DNA of 64,000 bases, taken from NCBI GenBank assembly GCA_013368445.1, contig JAACJO010000016.1, forward strand, positions 248,001-312,000, written 5' to 3'. A program made the translations under genes and the position numbers. Every line of letters begins with the position of its first letter. Position 1 is the stretch's first letter. The notes beneath the pieces are model-generated. The model was not told where the DNA came from. It saw only the letters and a list, made by a program, of their open reading frames with translations, and searched no databases. Positions 22,392-40,504 of this stretch are shown here, in pieces. This DNA comes from Leucocoprinus leucothites (Eukaryota; Basidiomycota; Agaricomycetes; Agaricales; Agaricaceae).

Positions 22392-22781
22392 TCATAGCAA
22401 TGGAATTGCTAGTATGATGGTTATGTAGATATTCAGAGTTCGCGTCATCGGACTCTTCTGAACACTACCTGGCAGGTTTGAAAGTCGGATGGACTAGATT
22501 TTGTATCTTTCGCACCGCTGTTCTGGTTGCCTGTATGTATTTGATTACTATCTACGCCCGATGTATTATGCTTGCATTTCTTGTAACATAGGCTTCACAA
22601 AGAGCGGAAATACAGAAATATTGTTCGTCAGGCTGAGTCACGAAAGAATGGATATCGGGATTAAGAATGATCCAGAGGTGAAATTTCATAATTATGTGTT
22701 AATGTCAAGAAGACTCATTGCAAATGTGATATATGTCCTTACAGGTACCAAAACCATTATATTCCCCGGGGAATATCGAAA
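22392..22781. other. 3' flank of N3
   Basis: No gene. Indistinguishable by eye from 37347-37736 in block B. Confidence 0.5.
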
Positions 22782-26100
<3,319 letters not shown>

Positions 26101-26525
26101 GGCGGAAGAGAGGAGGGAAGGGAGAGAGGAAGAAGCCTAGGAGAAGTAATACTCTCTAAAGAACACGAGGAATCATCTTCCCCCTTCTCTTGAACCAATA
26201 ACATCCTCGTGGTTTCATTCTCACACCCGGTTCGGCTTTTTCAAGGCCCTCTATGCATTTTGTCTACCACCGGATCTAATAATACGCTGACATAGCTCAT
26301 TCAGTTCAGGGTCAAGGTGATAAAGAATCATGGTCATCTGACCACCCAGTAGGCGCTAAGACTGGGGTGTCCTGAGGATATAAAATATTATCCTAGTTGT
26401 TTTCTGCCGTAGAAAAACCAACATCTACCCATCTACGCATAGCTTCTCCATGAGCAATTGTAACAATTGTTAACCTAGACCAAAATCAATCAGGGCCGAT
26501 TCACCCACTTTGAGAGTAATCATAC
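26101..26525. other. Intergenic between SDH1-1 promoter and MFS-C 3' end
   Basis: Promoter side of SDH1-1 and 3' flank of MFS-C; matches 40086-40504. No gene seen. Confidence 0.5.
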
Positions 26526-28404
26526 TTACCCAAGTCCTGCTGTCGCAACAATTGCCACAACAAGACTCGTAAAGAGATACCCGTAGGCGTCGATCATGGG
26601 AAGCATTACTGCTGTCGAGCCTGCAACTGCTATCATACAAAACGTGCTATCGGGACCTCACTTATCAATCACACAACACTGAGCAAGGGACGAGAGACTC
26701 ACTTGACGGCAGCCGTAACTTCAGCGCTTTTCGAGTGTAGTATATTGACAATGTATGTTCCATAAGGAGTCAAAGCAATATCACACTATTTTACGATAGT
26801 CAGTAATACTCAGTTTGAACGTGGGAAGAGAAACAAGGAAAGGTGCTCACACCAACACTGTTGAGAAACAAACAGATGAGATTGAGTGTCAGTCCCAGTC
26901 TTCCAGGGACATATTTCGTTATCAAGGCAGAGCCAAGGACACATAAAGGCAGGTAGCAACTGAACATTGAAGCACGAAGACAATCTTCAAGGTACCAGTA
27001 TCCTCGTTTTTTCTTGTACTTGACCACTACTTTATCAGATATCCAGCCTGCTAACGGGGCACCAACTGGATCAATATGAGTGATAGGGTCCCCTTGCTTA
27101 TGAAGAAAGAGAACATTTACCTGCTTTGCCCAAGCCAAGAGGGAGAAAGCACGCTCCCAGCATCGCTTCGTTCTCAATTCCATAGTGTTTACCCTTGAAG
27201 GAGGGGTTGGAGTGTTATAAGAGGTTGGTACGTGCAAGGAACTCGAGTGATACGCACAATTGTGTATGGTAATGGCACCAAGAGAGCTGTCGCGAGGGCT
27301 TACCCTGGTTTTTGAGTACAGTCTAATCAGGGAATAAACATACCAAAGTCAGTCAACATCCCAGTGTAATTAAGAAACGCCTGCCAAGACAGGCAAAAAT
27401 ATTAATTCCAAAACACACAAACCAGAATCTGACATACCGCAACGAGAATATTTGGACTCCGGAGCAATGCAAGTTGCTCTAGCGGATTTAACATCACAGG
27501 CCACACCTTACTGGACACCTTCCCCGACCATTCGTATCTAGGCCCTTCGTGCCTGGATGAATGGTCTCTGGGAAGAAAAACACAATTGAAACGAGCACTG
27601 CACAGCAAAATGCAGCAATGGAGACATGGATTGCTCGCCAAGACCAATAGTATGCCATAACTCCTCCGATTGTAGTAGGCGCTAATGCATATCTGAGCAG
27701 ACTAGTCTAAGGGGGAGTGATGAGATGTCTACTGACACAGACACAGAAAGGAGGAATATACGATACTCACACAGAGATAAATACCGAGAGCTGTTCCTCG
27801 CTCTTCGAGCTTGTAAACATCCCCAATAACACCCACACCAACGAAAGGCCGGGAGATGATCCTGCTGCTTGTATGAATCGCCAAACCATGAGCGACATCA
27901 CGCTTTGAGCATTGGCAACGCCGATGGAACTGATGATCATGACAGGAAACCACCACAATTAGATCGGTCGACGACCGTCTAGTCTATAGCTAAGCATGAC
28001 AAGGGGAGAGAGGAATAATGTTGACATACAGAAGCTTGAATATTGTACTGCGATGAGACTGCCAACGGCATTTGCGAACATATAGATGCCAACTGCGTAA
28101 CTGCGATGCTGATATAGGACTTGAGAGACTTGAGAGGGATAAGCGCGCACCTGATGATTTCCTTGGTCGAGTCAAGTTCCTCTACAATCTGAGGTATAGT
28201 TGGGATGAACGTTCCAGATGTGAAAACTGAGACGAAGGCGTCAAGAGGGTCTGCCCGGCCCAACATTGTGAGAGCGATGTACTTACATGTTACCAGTGCA
28301 CCCAAGGACACGATGAAGATGAGCACTTTCTTCCGTCCTGAAGGAAACCAATCATAAACAGCGTCATGGCTGTTCTGCAGCAACGGTGTCTCCTTGGTAG
28401 TCAT
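26526..28404 (-). CDS. MFS transporter, copy C
   Basis: Intron-rich MFS transporter. The start ATG at 28404 reads MTTKETPLLQNSHDAVYDWF; the stop TAA is at 26526-26528. It shares intron positions with copies A, B and D, but A/B and C/D form two distinct sequence types. The GAPLAGWISDK motif is kept. The otherwise invariant PEDRLRA reads LEDCLRA here: two C-to-T changes relative to copy D, the CGT-to-TGT one at a CpG, which may mark decay. No stop or frameshift was found in the exons checked. Substrate unknown. Neighbours SDH1-1 and VPS28-1 in the same block are both broken. Confidence 0.72.
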
Positions 28405-28565
28405 TGTTGGAGGTGGAGGAAGTGAGGAGAATGCAGGGTTTCTTATCAATCTCAGGGACCAGCGGCTCCACTATTCAGGTTAGTTGATTAGGAATTCTGA
28501 TACGAGAAGTAGATGGAATTATACTTTACTCAGTCACTGTCAAGGTCGCGTATAATGCGTCAATT

Positions 28566-29436
28566 TCAGTGACAAAGACTTCCTGGATGACTGGGGCTTG
28601 CATTATGATTGGAAAGAACTAGCATATATTCTCTAGTCAGATTTTGCACTAAGACTTTGGAAAAACTCATGTAAGCATGTTCAATGTCAAACAACAACTG
28701 CCTCGCCTGCTCATCACTCAACCTTTCTGAAATCTGCATCCCATTCAACATGATTAACCACGATACCATCTTACTCCTCCCTTCCGAATCTTTATGTCCC
28801 TTGAACTTGGAGCAACTCGTGACGAGATCGCGAAGGAGTGGATGTAACTCTTCTTTAGTTCGAAGGTTGAGGTGTAGAGCATCCATGAACGTAATAAAGT
28901 ACTAATGAAGTATCGCTTAGCACACGAGCAGAGCAAGACGGAGCTGATGATAACATACTTGGGTCGTCTCTGCAACTTGTTTGGCCGTCTCTGGGCCAGC
29001 TTCACTCGCGTGCTCGACAGTCGCCAGTACACTGACTTTGATTCGATGTAGCACAGCAGGATTGTCCATCTAAGTTGATGATTCGGCCGATGAATCCTGG
29101 CCTGCTGAAGGGAATACTCACTCGATACTGTGTCATAAACTGCTCGATCGACTGCACTTCATCTCCTACTAATCTGAGCATTGTCTTGTACTGTGACAGC
29201 AGACGTGTACATGCGGGCAAGTATCTCTATGTTGTGATGCCCTTAGCACACCCGGATTTACATATTGCTGTGAAAGTCGCATACTCAGCTGCGGTGATCG
29301 AGTCACGAACATACGCCCTCTTGAGGTATTCCAAAGAAACGATGATTCCGAAGAGCGTAGCGAGGAGATTGTACTTTTCGCGCTCAGTGTTGTTCGTGTA
29401 AAGGCGCACTTCTTCATCGAGGTTGATGTTGGTCAT
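28566..29436 (-). pseudogene. VPS28: VPS28 copy 1 (3' frameshift)
   Basis: ESCRT-I subunit Vps28 gene, start 29436 (MTNINLDEEVRLYTNNTE), four exons. Near 28672 one A is missing: CATGCTTACATGAG where copy 2 has CATGCTTACAATGAG. The conserved ..EHAYNEFFQSL C-terminus is therefore replaced by an unrelated tail ending at 28566. The C-terminal domain of Vps28 binds other ESCRT components and its last helix is affected, so function is doubtful. The rest of the protein is almost identical to copy 2. Confidence 0.8.
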
Positions 29437-29556
29437 GGTGGTGGTCAAGAGAAAGAGCTTGACATCAGCCATCAAAATAATATGACGCAAATTCAGGGTC
29501 ACAATAAATAAAACTCAGAATGATATAAGGATATGTACACAAGTACACAAGAGTAC

Positions 29557-30524
29557 TGTAGAGATCGGACGTCGCGTGATGTCATATCACCACCGTCACA
29601 CGTCCTCTCTCTACTACTGATTAAGTCCCCTCCCTCTTCGACAACTCCTCATCTACTAACCGATATCCCACTACCCTGGCAACAAACCGATCGTCAAACA
29701 TAGCCGGCAACTATATCAAGACGACCCTGCAGATTCAACACTCAGTAGCCGCCGCTTACAGCCACTATCCCCCTCAACTTTCCCCTTTCCTCTTTCAATT
29801 CCACATGCCCCTTTCCTCTCTCCATTCTACACTTTCCTTTTAATACTCGCTACGCATATTTCGCACTCAGCACCAATGCCTCAACGCAACCGAGTTAGGG
29901 CTTGTCATCCAACTGACAAAAGTCCGAACATTTAATGTTTGTTTTATATTCCCTTTTCCATTCCTCCTCTCTTTCTCATTCTAAAAATCTAATAAAATCG
30001 TCATTCGTGCTCCGGCTCAACCGCTATCGTTTCATCTCATTGCCTAATGTAATAGTGTAGGTCTAAACAGCCACATGGACCCTTCTCTCCACCTACTTCT
30101 CCACCACTAATATTCCTTAGAATTCCCTTTCCCTTACAAAGTCTCGACAAATCGTCTCGTAAACTGCTCCTTCCTGCTCTCTATAGTCACCTGCAGCATT
30201 GTAAATAGTCTTAGAACCGTAGCTTTAAATACTGCGATGTATTTCCGTTTTTCTTTAGTGAAATCTACCCCATCACCCGGACTCAGTTTGAGCTCTAAGT
30301 TTGAGCTTGTTGACATCGTCCTCACTCAAATCGACCGCTCTCATCATCATTTCACTCCTCAGCAACATCTCATATCGTCGCACTAGCGCTGAGTTATCAT
30401 TTCAATTAAAATCTCATTAAAAACAATCAATAATCAAACTATCTACTTGGGTCAGAACCAATGACAGACGGATGCTGTCGTGCTCGCAAACACATCCGCA
30501 CTCACCTATCCCACCTTCCCTTCA
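29557..30524 (+). mobile_element. Solo-LTR-like element, copy 2
   Basis: 968 bp, TGTAGAGATC..TTCCCTTCA, very similar to copy 1. Flanked by the 4-bp duplication GTAC (29553-29556, 30525-30528). It is inserted in the N4 promoter, splitting the ACACAAGGGTACACACTGGAC region seen intact upstream of N2, N3 and N5. No coding capacity. Confidence 0.8.
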
Positions 30525-30640
30525 GTACACACTGGACCTAATTGGCTGAGAAATGCTGTTGACCAGTCGCTGAGCCCATTAATCACCGACCCATGCCTGG
30601 TCAACAAGAACCTTCATTTCCGAGCCTGCAATACGTCCTG

Positions 30641-33615
30641 ATGGATAGCGATTTATCTCAGATGAATCGACCCAACAATTTGGCACCAACCTCTGGTGCA
30701 TTCTTCCAGTCAGCTCAGCATTTCAAAGTGGAAAGTTCCGTCTTCGTTGGCCATCAAACCAATATCTATCACAGCGACATAGGTGAGTATGCGTCTGAAC
30801 CAGAGCCAGAATGAAACCCTAACAGCTGGTCTTCCCTAGCGTTCTTAGAGAAACTCGCATTGTACATCATTTCCGGAGCCTCGTTCAATTCATCCACTCA
30901 CAACCCTCCCCCTCGATGTTACCCTCAGACAAGAACAACTATCCTTCAACGAATCCACAAATTTCTCGCCAGTGCTATCGCCCCCAAGAGGATTCTGTGG
31001 CTATGCGGATATGCCAGGGTAGGTAAATCTGCAATCGTCCAGATGGTTGCAGAATCCCTCTCGACACCCACTCAAGCACTGGGCTACCGTCTTGGCGCAG
31101 CAGTTTTTTTCTCAGAGCCAAACAATCATAACGATCCTAAACGACTCTTCCCTACTGTGGCCTATCAGCTAGCTACGCAATCTCCTGCCTATTGAGACTT
31201 CATCATCTCGCAATTGGCTACGGATCTCCTGTTGTGCAAAAAATCCATGACAGAACAATTCTGGCTTCTACTAGTCGTTCCTTTTGCTGAGCGGCAGATT
31301 GATCGAGATGCCGGTTCTCTGGTCATCATGTTGGATGGGCTTGACGAGTGCAAAGGTGATAGAGAACAAGTAGAGATTATCATGCTTGTCAGTCGGTTTA
31401 TTATCCAACACCCAGATGTACCGATCCTCTGGGGAATAGCCAGCCACCCAGAACCACATATACATAACGCTTTCTTGCAGTTCCCTACATTTCTGGAGGA
31501 AACCATCCCGATCGACTCCGATGAAGCTTGTAAAGATGTTGACCTTTATCTCCACCGCTCATTCGATAAAATTCGAGAGGACTACCCCGAGTGTTTTTCC
31601 ACGCAGGTTCAATGGCCTTCAGAAAAACAGTTTTTGATCTTATCTACTGTCGCATCTGGGCATTTTGCACTTGCGACGACTGCTGTGCGCTTTGTGGAAG
31701 ACCCAGAATATGGGAATCCTGTTTTGTGATTGGAGGAAGTACTCACTGTCGTTGATCATCATTTTCCTACTACTGTAAAGGGCATGTCCAACCCACTAGC
31801 TACCCTTGATATTCTTTATACTCACATTTTGTCCTCCATCTCAAAAGACATACTGCCGACAATATTAGGAATCCTGGCATACAATTTCCAGCCTTTCTTT
31901 TTGCCTCACAATCTCAGAGCTCCAGCAAACTTCTTGGGGCTCGGGCAAAGTGATGTTTACAGTACTTTGCAAAAATTGCACTCTGTGTTATCTGTGCCAA
32001 CCCCAGATCTCGTTGATGACCATAATATTAAGATTTACCACAGATCTTTTATTGACTACCTTGAGGATCCTGAATGTTCGGGAAGCTATTACCTTTATCC
32101 TCGAGAACGATTTGGGGACTGTCTGCAAGCTGGTGTGCACATCTTGTATCAAGCTGTTAGCCCCAGTGGCTGTGAGTTTTCATGGATGATTCCTTGGGTT
32201 ATATACTGATTAGTAGTGTTTCATACCAAAAGTGGCCCCAGAGAATATTTTATTATCGTAGCCACCACTAGAAGAAAAGGGCAAGACTCAGTGTCATATC
32301 CTGAAAAACACTCTGCAAGTTGTGGGCAGTGGTCACTATCAAGCACCAGAACCAGTTCTGCATGAAGTGCTACCATGCCTGGCATACATTTTTAAGCTTC
32401 TTGATCTTGTAGAGGCTTTTTCGACTGCAGGGACCTTCATGCCCTATCACCGTTTGTATCGTGGGTTCCGTATGACAGTGAGCCTTTATCAGCTAGAGTC
32501 AGAGCATTCCTGCTGACACTCCCAGGTTTTTGGTCACCCAAAGAACATTGAATTCGGAAATGCGTGCATTGTTCATGCTGATCAGCTGGATTCTTCACAT
32601 ATTGTCATGGACAAACCATGCTATGTATTCCTGGAAGAAGCAGACCTAGAGGAGCATCAACAGATAAGAGAGGCCTCAATCCATTCGATATCGTTCCTTG
32701 GAAACATTGGGAAGGCAGTGTACTAGCTGATGTGAGTGAATTTCCCTCACTGACATCCGTCGAGGAGGTTTGACAGCTGCATTTTTCATGCAGGGGAGAC
32801 AGAGAGGCATTTGGTGTCATGCTGTGGGACCCTTGAACGCAGACGGGATGAAACAGATTTTACTCGATGTAAGATCGCTGTCTGTTGACGAGCCCTCCTC
32901 AGAAGTATACATTTGGGGGTTTGGCGAGAAAAGAGTACAGTACACTTTCTCATACTGCATAAGCTTGGGGATGCCGGAAACTCTATGCATTATGACCTTT
33001 ATGCACTACCATAATAGACGCTCGTTACAGTACCTGTGACAATAAACTATGACAAACGTGACAATTCCTAGTATCTACCATCTGAAGAAACATGCTCAAT
33101 GTCGTCTGCTTTGCTTTTTTGTAACATCTCTTTTGACAAGTGGATCCTATACTGATGCAGGTGCTGTATTAGTACAAGAGCCTCACCATATATCAGTGTG
33201 TCTTACCCATGTGGTTTGTATGGCTCTGGGGAGCAAGGTTTTTGGGTTAGCTGCTGGTCCTTCAAAGCTTTAACTGTGGTCTGAAATGAAGACAGGAAAC
33301 CGCGGAGGTACCCTGTACACTTTCTGAGCTTTATGGGGTAAAAAATATTCTATACACCCTTAACAAATTGCCAAAATAAGGCATAAATCCGGCATACAAT
33401 AATGCATAACGGTCAAATATTCTTATGCATTATGCGTTATGCAATATGCCTATGTACATACATGGTAACGGCCCAAATCCTATGCATTATGAAAATTATG
33501 CACTCAGGTCATATGCATTATGAGTAGTTGTACTGTAATTCTTTTCAGACGTATTTTCATTGTTGGGCCAGTAGAGCAGAGATGTACGTACATTGTACCA
33601 TATCCAGAGGCATGA
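30641..33615 (+). pseudogene. NACHT STAND receptor N4 (multiple stops, MITE insertion)
   Basis: Badly decayed NACHT copy. In-frame stops replace Arg at 31193-31195 (after ..QSPAY), Arg at 31727-31729 (after ..GNPVL) and Trp at 32259-32261. The Walker A motif is altered (GYARVGKSAIVQ). A 598-bp TA-flanked element interrupts the last exon at 32938-33535. The promoter is split by an LTR. Traces of the C-terminal domain continue to the TGA at 33613-33615. It is the oldest-looking of the two broken receptors. Confidence 0.9.
32938..33535. mobile_element. MITE with TA target duplication
   Basis: 598 bp inserted in the last exon of N4 between TA dinucleotides (32936-32937, 33536-33537). The empty site AGAGTAATTCTTTTC is seen in N3 and N5. 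The ends are inverted repeats: CAGTACACTTTCTCATACTG on the left and, reversed, CAGTACAACTACTCATAATG on the right. The inside is A/T-rich and repeats the word TATGCATTATG. No transposase. The TA duplication suggests the Tc1/mariner superfamily. Confidence 0.8.
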
Positions 33616-34220
33616 TCACAGCAATGGGATCATTGGTGTGGCACTTATGTAGATATTCAGAGTTCGCATCATCGGACTCTTCTGAATGCTACCTGGCGGG
33701 TTTGAAAGTCGGATGGACTAGATTTTGTATCTTTCACACTGCTGTTCTGATTGTCTGAATCTACGCCTGATGCATGTTGCGTGCATTCTTACCAACATAG
33801 ACTTCAGAAAGAGGTGGAATGCAGAAGTATCGTTTGTCAGGCCGAGTCACAAAAGAGCAGATGCTGGAACAAGAATGATTTGGAGGCGAAATTTCATGAT
33901 TATGGGTTAATGTCAGGAAAACTCACTGAAAAAGCGACATATAGCCTTACTTGTACCAGTTCCGACTGCTTCTCAATGAAAACTTGTGTGAATTAATGAA
34001 TTGGCTAACAGCAAATCGGAACCACATTTTAAATGGCTGTCCTGTAAAAGTACTACATAGGTAACCTGCCTACCGCCCATACTTGTTTGAGCTGATGCAC
34101 ATGGGCTCACATGGGTGACAGGCCTCACGCGAGCCCATGGGGCACTATGTAGAATTACTTGGGACCCATATATCTTGAGACAAAAAAATAGCCAAAATCA
34201 TCGTATTCTCCGGGAAACAT
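33616..34220. other. 3' flank of N4
   Basis: No gene. Shows the uninterrupted version of the site used by the hAT-like element in block A. Confidence 0.45.
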
Positions 34221-34549
34221 CGAAATATGTTTGTCAGGAGGAACAGGCTTGCACTCAGACTCATTGAGGGTCTTGTCGATGATGCGGCAATACGGAGGCA
34301 GACATCAGGGTTGTTCGCGTCAGGTTGATATGTGAGTGTATGCTTCATCTAGCACCCGCCGTCACGTTCAAGATGGTCCTCACGAGCATGAGTGCTGTGA
34401 GATTCCTTGCGAGTAGGGGCAGTATTTATGGTCTGGATTGCGCATTGAGGGGTTTTGCCGGTTCAGGTTTCTTGACAGGGTCGCTGGAGAGGTTTCGTTG
34501 ATGCACGAGATAAAATCGATATTAAGAGAACACACGAGTTCCAGATCAT
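34221..34549 (-). pseudogene. SDH1: SDH1 (SDHA) 3'-end fragment 3
   Basis: Block-B counterpart of the fragment at 19262-19595, with the same loss of the stop context and the same degenerate MKHTLTYQPDANNPDV reading on the minus strand. The two fragments share lesions, so the decay happened before the block was duplicated. Confidence 0.8.
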
Positions 34550-34971
34550 GAATGGAGAATTGACCAACAATGTACCTGAACAGGGGCTAGAGCTATCTTG
34601 ATGCGAGAGGTTTGCTAATAGCACTTGTGAAGAATAAGAACACGACGTAGGTAGAGAACTTGAAATAAACAGTATGAAATGCCCACCTGAAAGCTTTCTC
34701 AGTTGAAATCGAGCTCTTCCGTGGTCTAAGGAGCGTCGGAATGAATCTTGCGCTCCCCGTCGACATGATTGTTATCATTGACTATTAAATACTGATGTTT
34801 GATTAGGGTGGGAATGCAGTGACACAAAGTTTAAGCAAGATACACAAGTACACAAGGGTACACACTGGACATAATTAGCTGGGGAATGCTGTTAACCAGT
34901 CGCTGACCCGTCGATCACTGACCTGTGCCTGGTCAACAAGAACCTTCATTCATAGCCTGCAATACACCTCA
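34550..34971 (+). other. Upstream region of N5
   Basis: Conserved NACHT 5' region with the ACACAAGTACACAAGGGTAC motif at about 34842-34861. No gene seen. Confidence 0.45.
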
Positions 34972-37346
34972 ATGGACAGTGATTTGTCCCAGATGAATCG
35001 ATCCAACAACATAGCACCTACCTCTGGCGCATTCTTCCAGTCAGCTCAGCATTTTAAAGTGGAGAGTTCCGTCTTCGTTGGCCATCAAATCAATATCTAC
35101 CACAGCGACATAGGTGAGTATGCGTCTGAACCAGAGCCAGAATGAAACTCTAACAGCTGGTCTTCTCTAGCGTTCTTAGAGAAACTCGCATTGTACATCA
35201 TTTCCGGAGCCTCGTTCAATTCATCCACTCGCGACCCTCCACCTCGATGTCACCCTCAGACAAGAACCACTATCCTCCAACGAATCCATAAATTTCTCGC
35301 CACTGCTATCGCCCCCAAGAGGATTCTGTGGCTCTGTGGATATGCCGGGGTAGGCAAATCCGCAATCGTCCAGACGGTTGCAGAATCCTTCTCGATGCCC
35401 ACTCAAGCGCTGGGCTACCATCTTGGCGCAGCAGTCTTTTTCTCGGGGCCGAACAATCATAACGATCCTAAGTGGCTCTTCCCCACCATGGCCTATCAGC
35501 TAGCAACGCAGTCTCCTGCCTATCGGGAGTTCATCATCTCGCAATTGGCTACGGATCCCCTATTGTGTGAAAAATCCATGGCAGAGCAATTCCGGCTTCT
35601 ACTAGTCGTTCCTTTTGCTGAGCGGCGGATTGATCGAGATGCCGGTTCTCTGGTCATCATGTTGGACGGGCTTGATGAGTGCAAAGGTGATAGAGAACAA
35701 GTAGAGATCATCACGCTTGTCAGCCGGTTTATTATCCAACACCCAGATGTACCAATCCTCTGGGTAATAGCCAGCCGGCCAGAACCACATATACGTAATG
35801 CTTTCTCGCGGTTCCCTACCTTTCTGGAGGAAACCGTCCCAATCGACTCCGATGAAGCTTGTAAAGACGTTGAGCTTTATCTGCACCGCTCATTTGATAA
35901 AATTCAAGAGGACTACCCAGAATGTTTTTCCGCACAGGTTCAATGGCCTTCAGAAAAACAGTTTTTGATCTTATCTACTGTCACATCTGGGCATTTTGCA
36001 CTTGCGACGACTGCTGTGTGCTTCATGGAGGACCCAGAATATGGGAATCCTGTTTTGCGATTGGAGGAAGTACTCGCTGTTGTCGATTATCACTCAGCCG
36101 CTGGTGTGAAAGGCACGGCCAACCCACTGGCCGCCCTCGACACTCTCTATACTCGCATCTTGTCTTCCATCTCAAAAGACATACTGCCAACAACATTACG
36201 AATCCTGGCATACAATCACCTAGGTAGCCTTTCGTCCCCTAATCTCAGGGCTCTGGCAAACTTCTGGAGACTCGGGCAAAGCGACGTTTATAGTGCTTTG
36301 CGAAAATTGCACTCTGTATTATCTGTGCCAACCCCAGACCTTGTCGATGACCATAATATTAGGATTTGCCACAGATCTTTTAGTGACTACCTCCAGGATT
36401 CTAAACGTTCAGGAAGCTTTTACCTTTATTCTCGAGAACGATATGGGGACTGGCTGCCAGCCGGCGTGCGCATCTTGTATCAAGCCGTCAGTCCCGGTGG
36501 CTGTGAGTTTTCAAGGATAACTCCTCAGGTTATATACTGATTAGTTGGATTTCGTACAAAAAGTGATCCCAGAGAAAATTTTATTATCATGGCTGCCTCT
36601 AGAGGAAAAGGACAAGACTCAGCGTCATATCCTGAAAAATGCTCTGCAAGCTGTGGGCGGGAATTTCCTTGGGGCACCAGAACCAGTTCAGTGTGAAGTA
36701 TTACCACACCTGGCATACATTCTTAAGCACCTCGATCTTGTAGAGGCTTCTTCAATTGTAAGGAGCAGTGGGTTTTATATCCACTTTTACTACAGATTCC
36801 GTGAGGTACAAGCCTTTACCAGCTTGAGTGAGAGTACTCCTGCTGACGTTCCCAGTTTCTTGATGATCCAAGGAGTTGTGAACTCGGAATCGCGCGCGTT
36901 GTCCATGCTGATCAGCTGGATTCTTCGCATATTGCCATGGATAGACCATGCTTTGTGTTCCTGCAAGAAGCGGCCCTAGAAGAGCCATCGACAGACAAGA
37001 GAGGCTTCAATCCACTCGATATCATTCCTTGGGAACAGCGGGAAAGTGGTGAACTAGCTGAGGTGAGTGAATGTCCCTCACTGACATCAGCCGCAAAGGT
37101 TTGACGGTTGCATTTTTCAAGCAGGTGACAGAGAGAGGCATTTGGTGTCATGCTGTAGGATCTTTGAACCCAGATGGGATGAAACAGATTTTACTCGATG
37201 TAAGATCGCTATCTGTTGACGAGCCCTCCTCAGAAGTATACATTTGGGGGTTTGGCGAGAAAAGAGTAATTCTTTTCGAGCGTAAATTCACTGTTGGGCC
37301 AGTAAAGCAGAAATGTATTTACATAGTACCATATCCAGAACCATGA
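34972..37346 (+). CDS. NACHT STAND receptor N5
   Basis: Intact-looking NACHT gene of block B with the same five-exon structure as N2. Start 34972 (MDSDLSQMNRSNN), first intron GTGAGTATG..TTCTCTAG, long exon open to the donor GTGAGTTTTC near 36505, stop TGA at 37344-37346. Walker A GYAGVGKSAIVQ, Walker B LVIMLDGLDECKG and WVIASRPEPH are kept. The C-terminal repeat-free domain ends IVPYPEP. One oddity is AVCFMEDPEYGNPVL where the others read AVRFVEDPEYGNPVS. There is no Ifi-6-16-like gene beside it; the neighbour is SDH1-2 in tail-to-tail orientation, about 390 bp away. Confidence 0.85.
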
Positions 37347-37736
37347 TCATAGCAATGGAATTGCTAGTATGATGGTTATGTAGATATTCAGAGTTCGCGT
37401 CATCGGACTCTTCTGAACACTACCTGGCAGGTTTGAAAGTCGGATGGACTAGATTTTGTATCTTTCGCACCGCTGTTCTGGTTGCCTGTATGTATTTGAT
37501 TACTATCTACGCCCGATGTATTATGCTTGCATTTCTTGTAACATAGGCTTCACAAAGAGCGGAAATACAGAAATATTGTTCGTCAGGCTGAGTCACGAAA
37601 GAATGGATATCGGGATTAAGAATGATCCAGAGGTGAAATTTCATAATTATGTGTTAATGTCAAGAAGACTCATTGCAAATGTGATATATGTCCTTACAGG
37701 TACCAAAACCATTATATTCCCCGGGGAATATCGAAA
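37347..37736. other. Spacer between N5 and SDH1-2 (convergent)
   Basis: Shared 3' region of convergent genes. The 94-codon plus-strand frame at 37456-37740 is also present in block A but has no start context or family features; judged non-coding. Confidence 0.45.
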
Positions 37737-40085
<2,349 letters not shown>

Positions 40086-40504
40086 GGCGGAAGAGAGGAG
40101 GGAAGGGAGAGAGGAAGAAGCCTAGGAGAAGTAATACTCTCTAAAGAACACGAGGAATCATCTTCCCCCTTCTCTTGAACCAATAACATCCTCGTGGTTT
40201 CATTCTCACACCCGGTTCGGCTTTTTCAAGGCCCTCTATGCATTTTGTCTACCGCCGGATCTAATAATACACTGACGTAGCTCATTCAGTTCAAGGTCAA
40301 GGTGATAAAGAATCATGGTCATCTGACCACCCAGTAGGCGCTAAGACTGGGGTGTCCTGAGGATATAGAATATTATCCTAGTTGTTTTCCGCCGTAGAAA
40401 AACCAACATCCATCCATCTACGCATAGCTTCTCCATGAGCAATCATAACAATCGTTAACCTGAACCAAAATCAACTAGGGTCTATTCGCCCACTTTGAGA
40501 GTAA
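40086..40504. other. SDH1-2 promoter and MFS-D 3' flank
   Basis: No gene seen. Matches 26101-26525. Confidence 0.5.
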
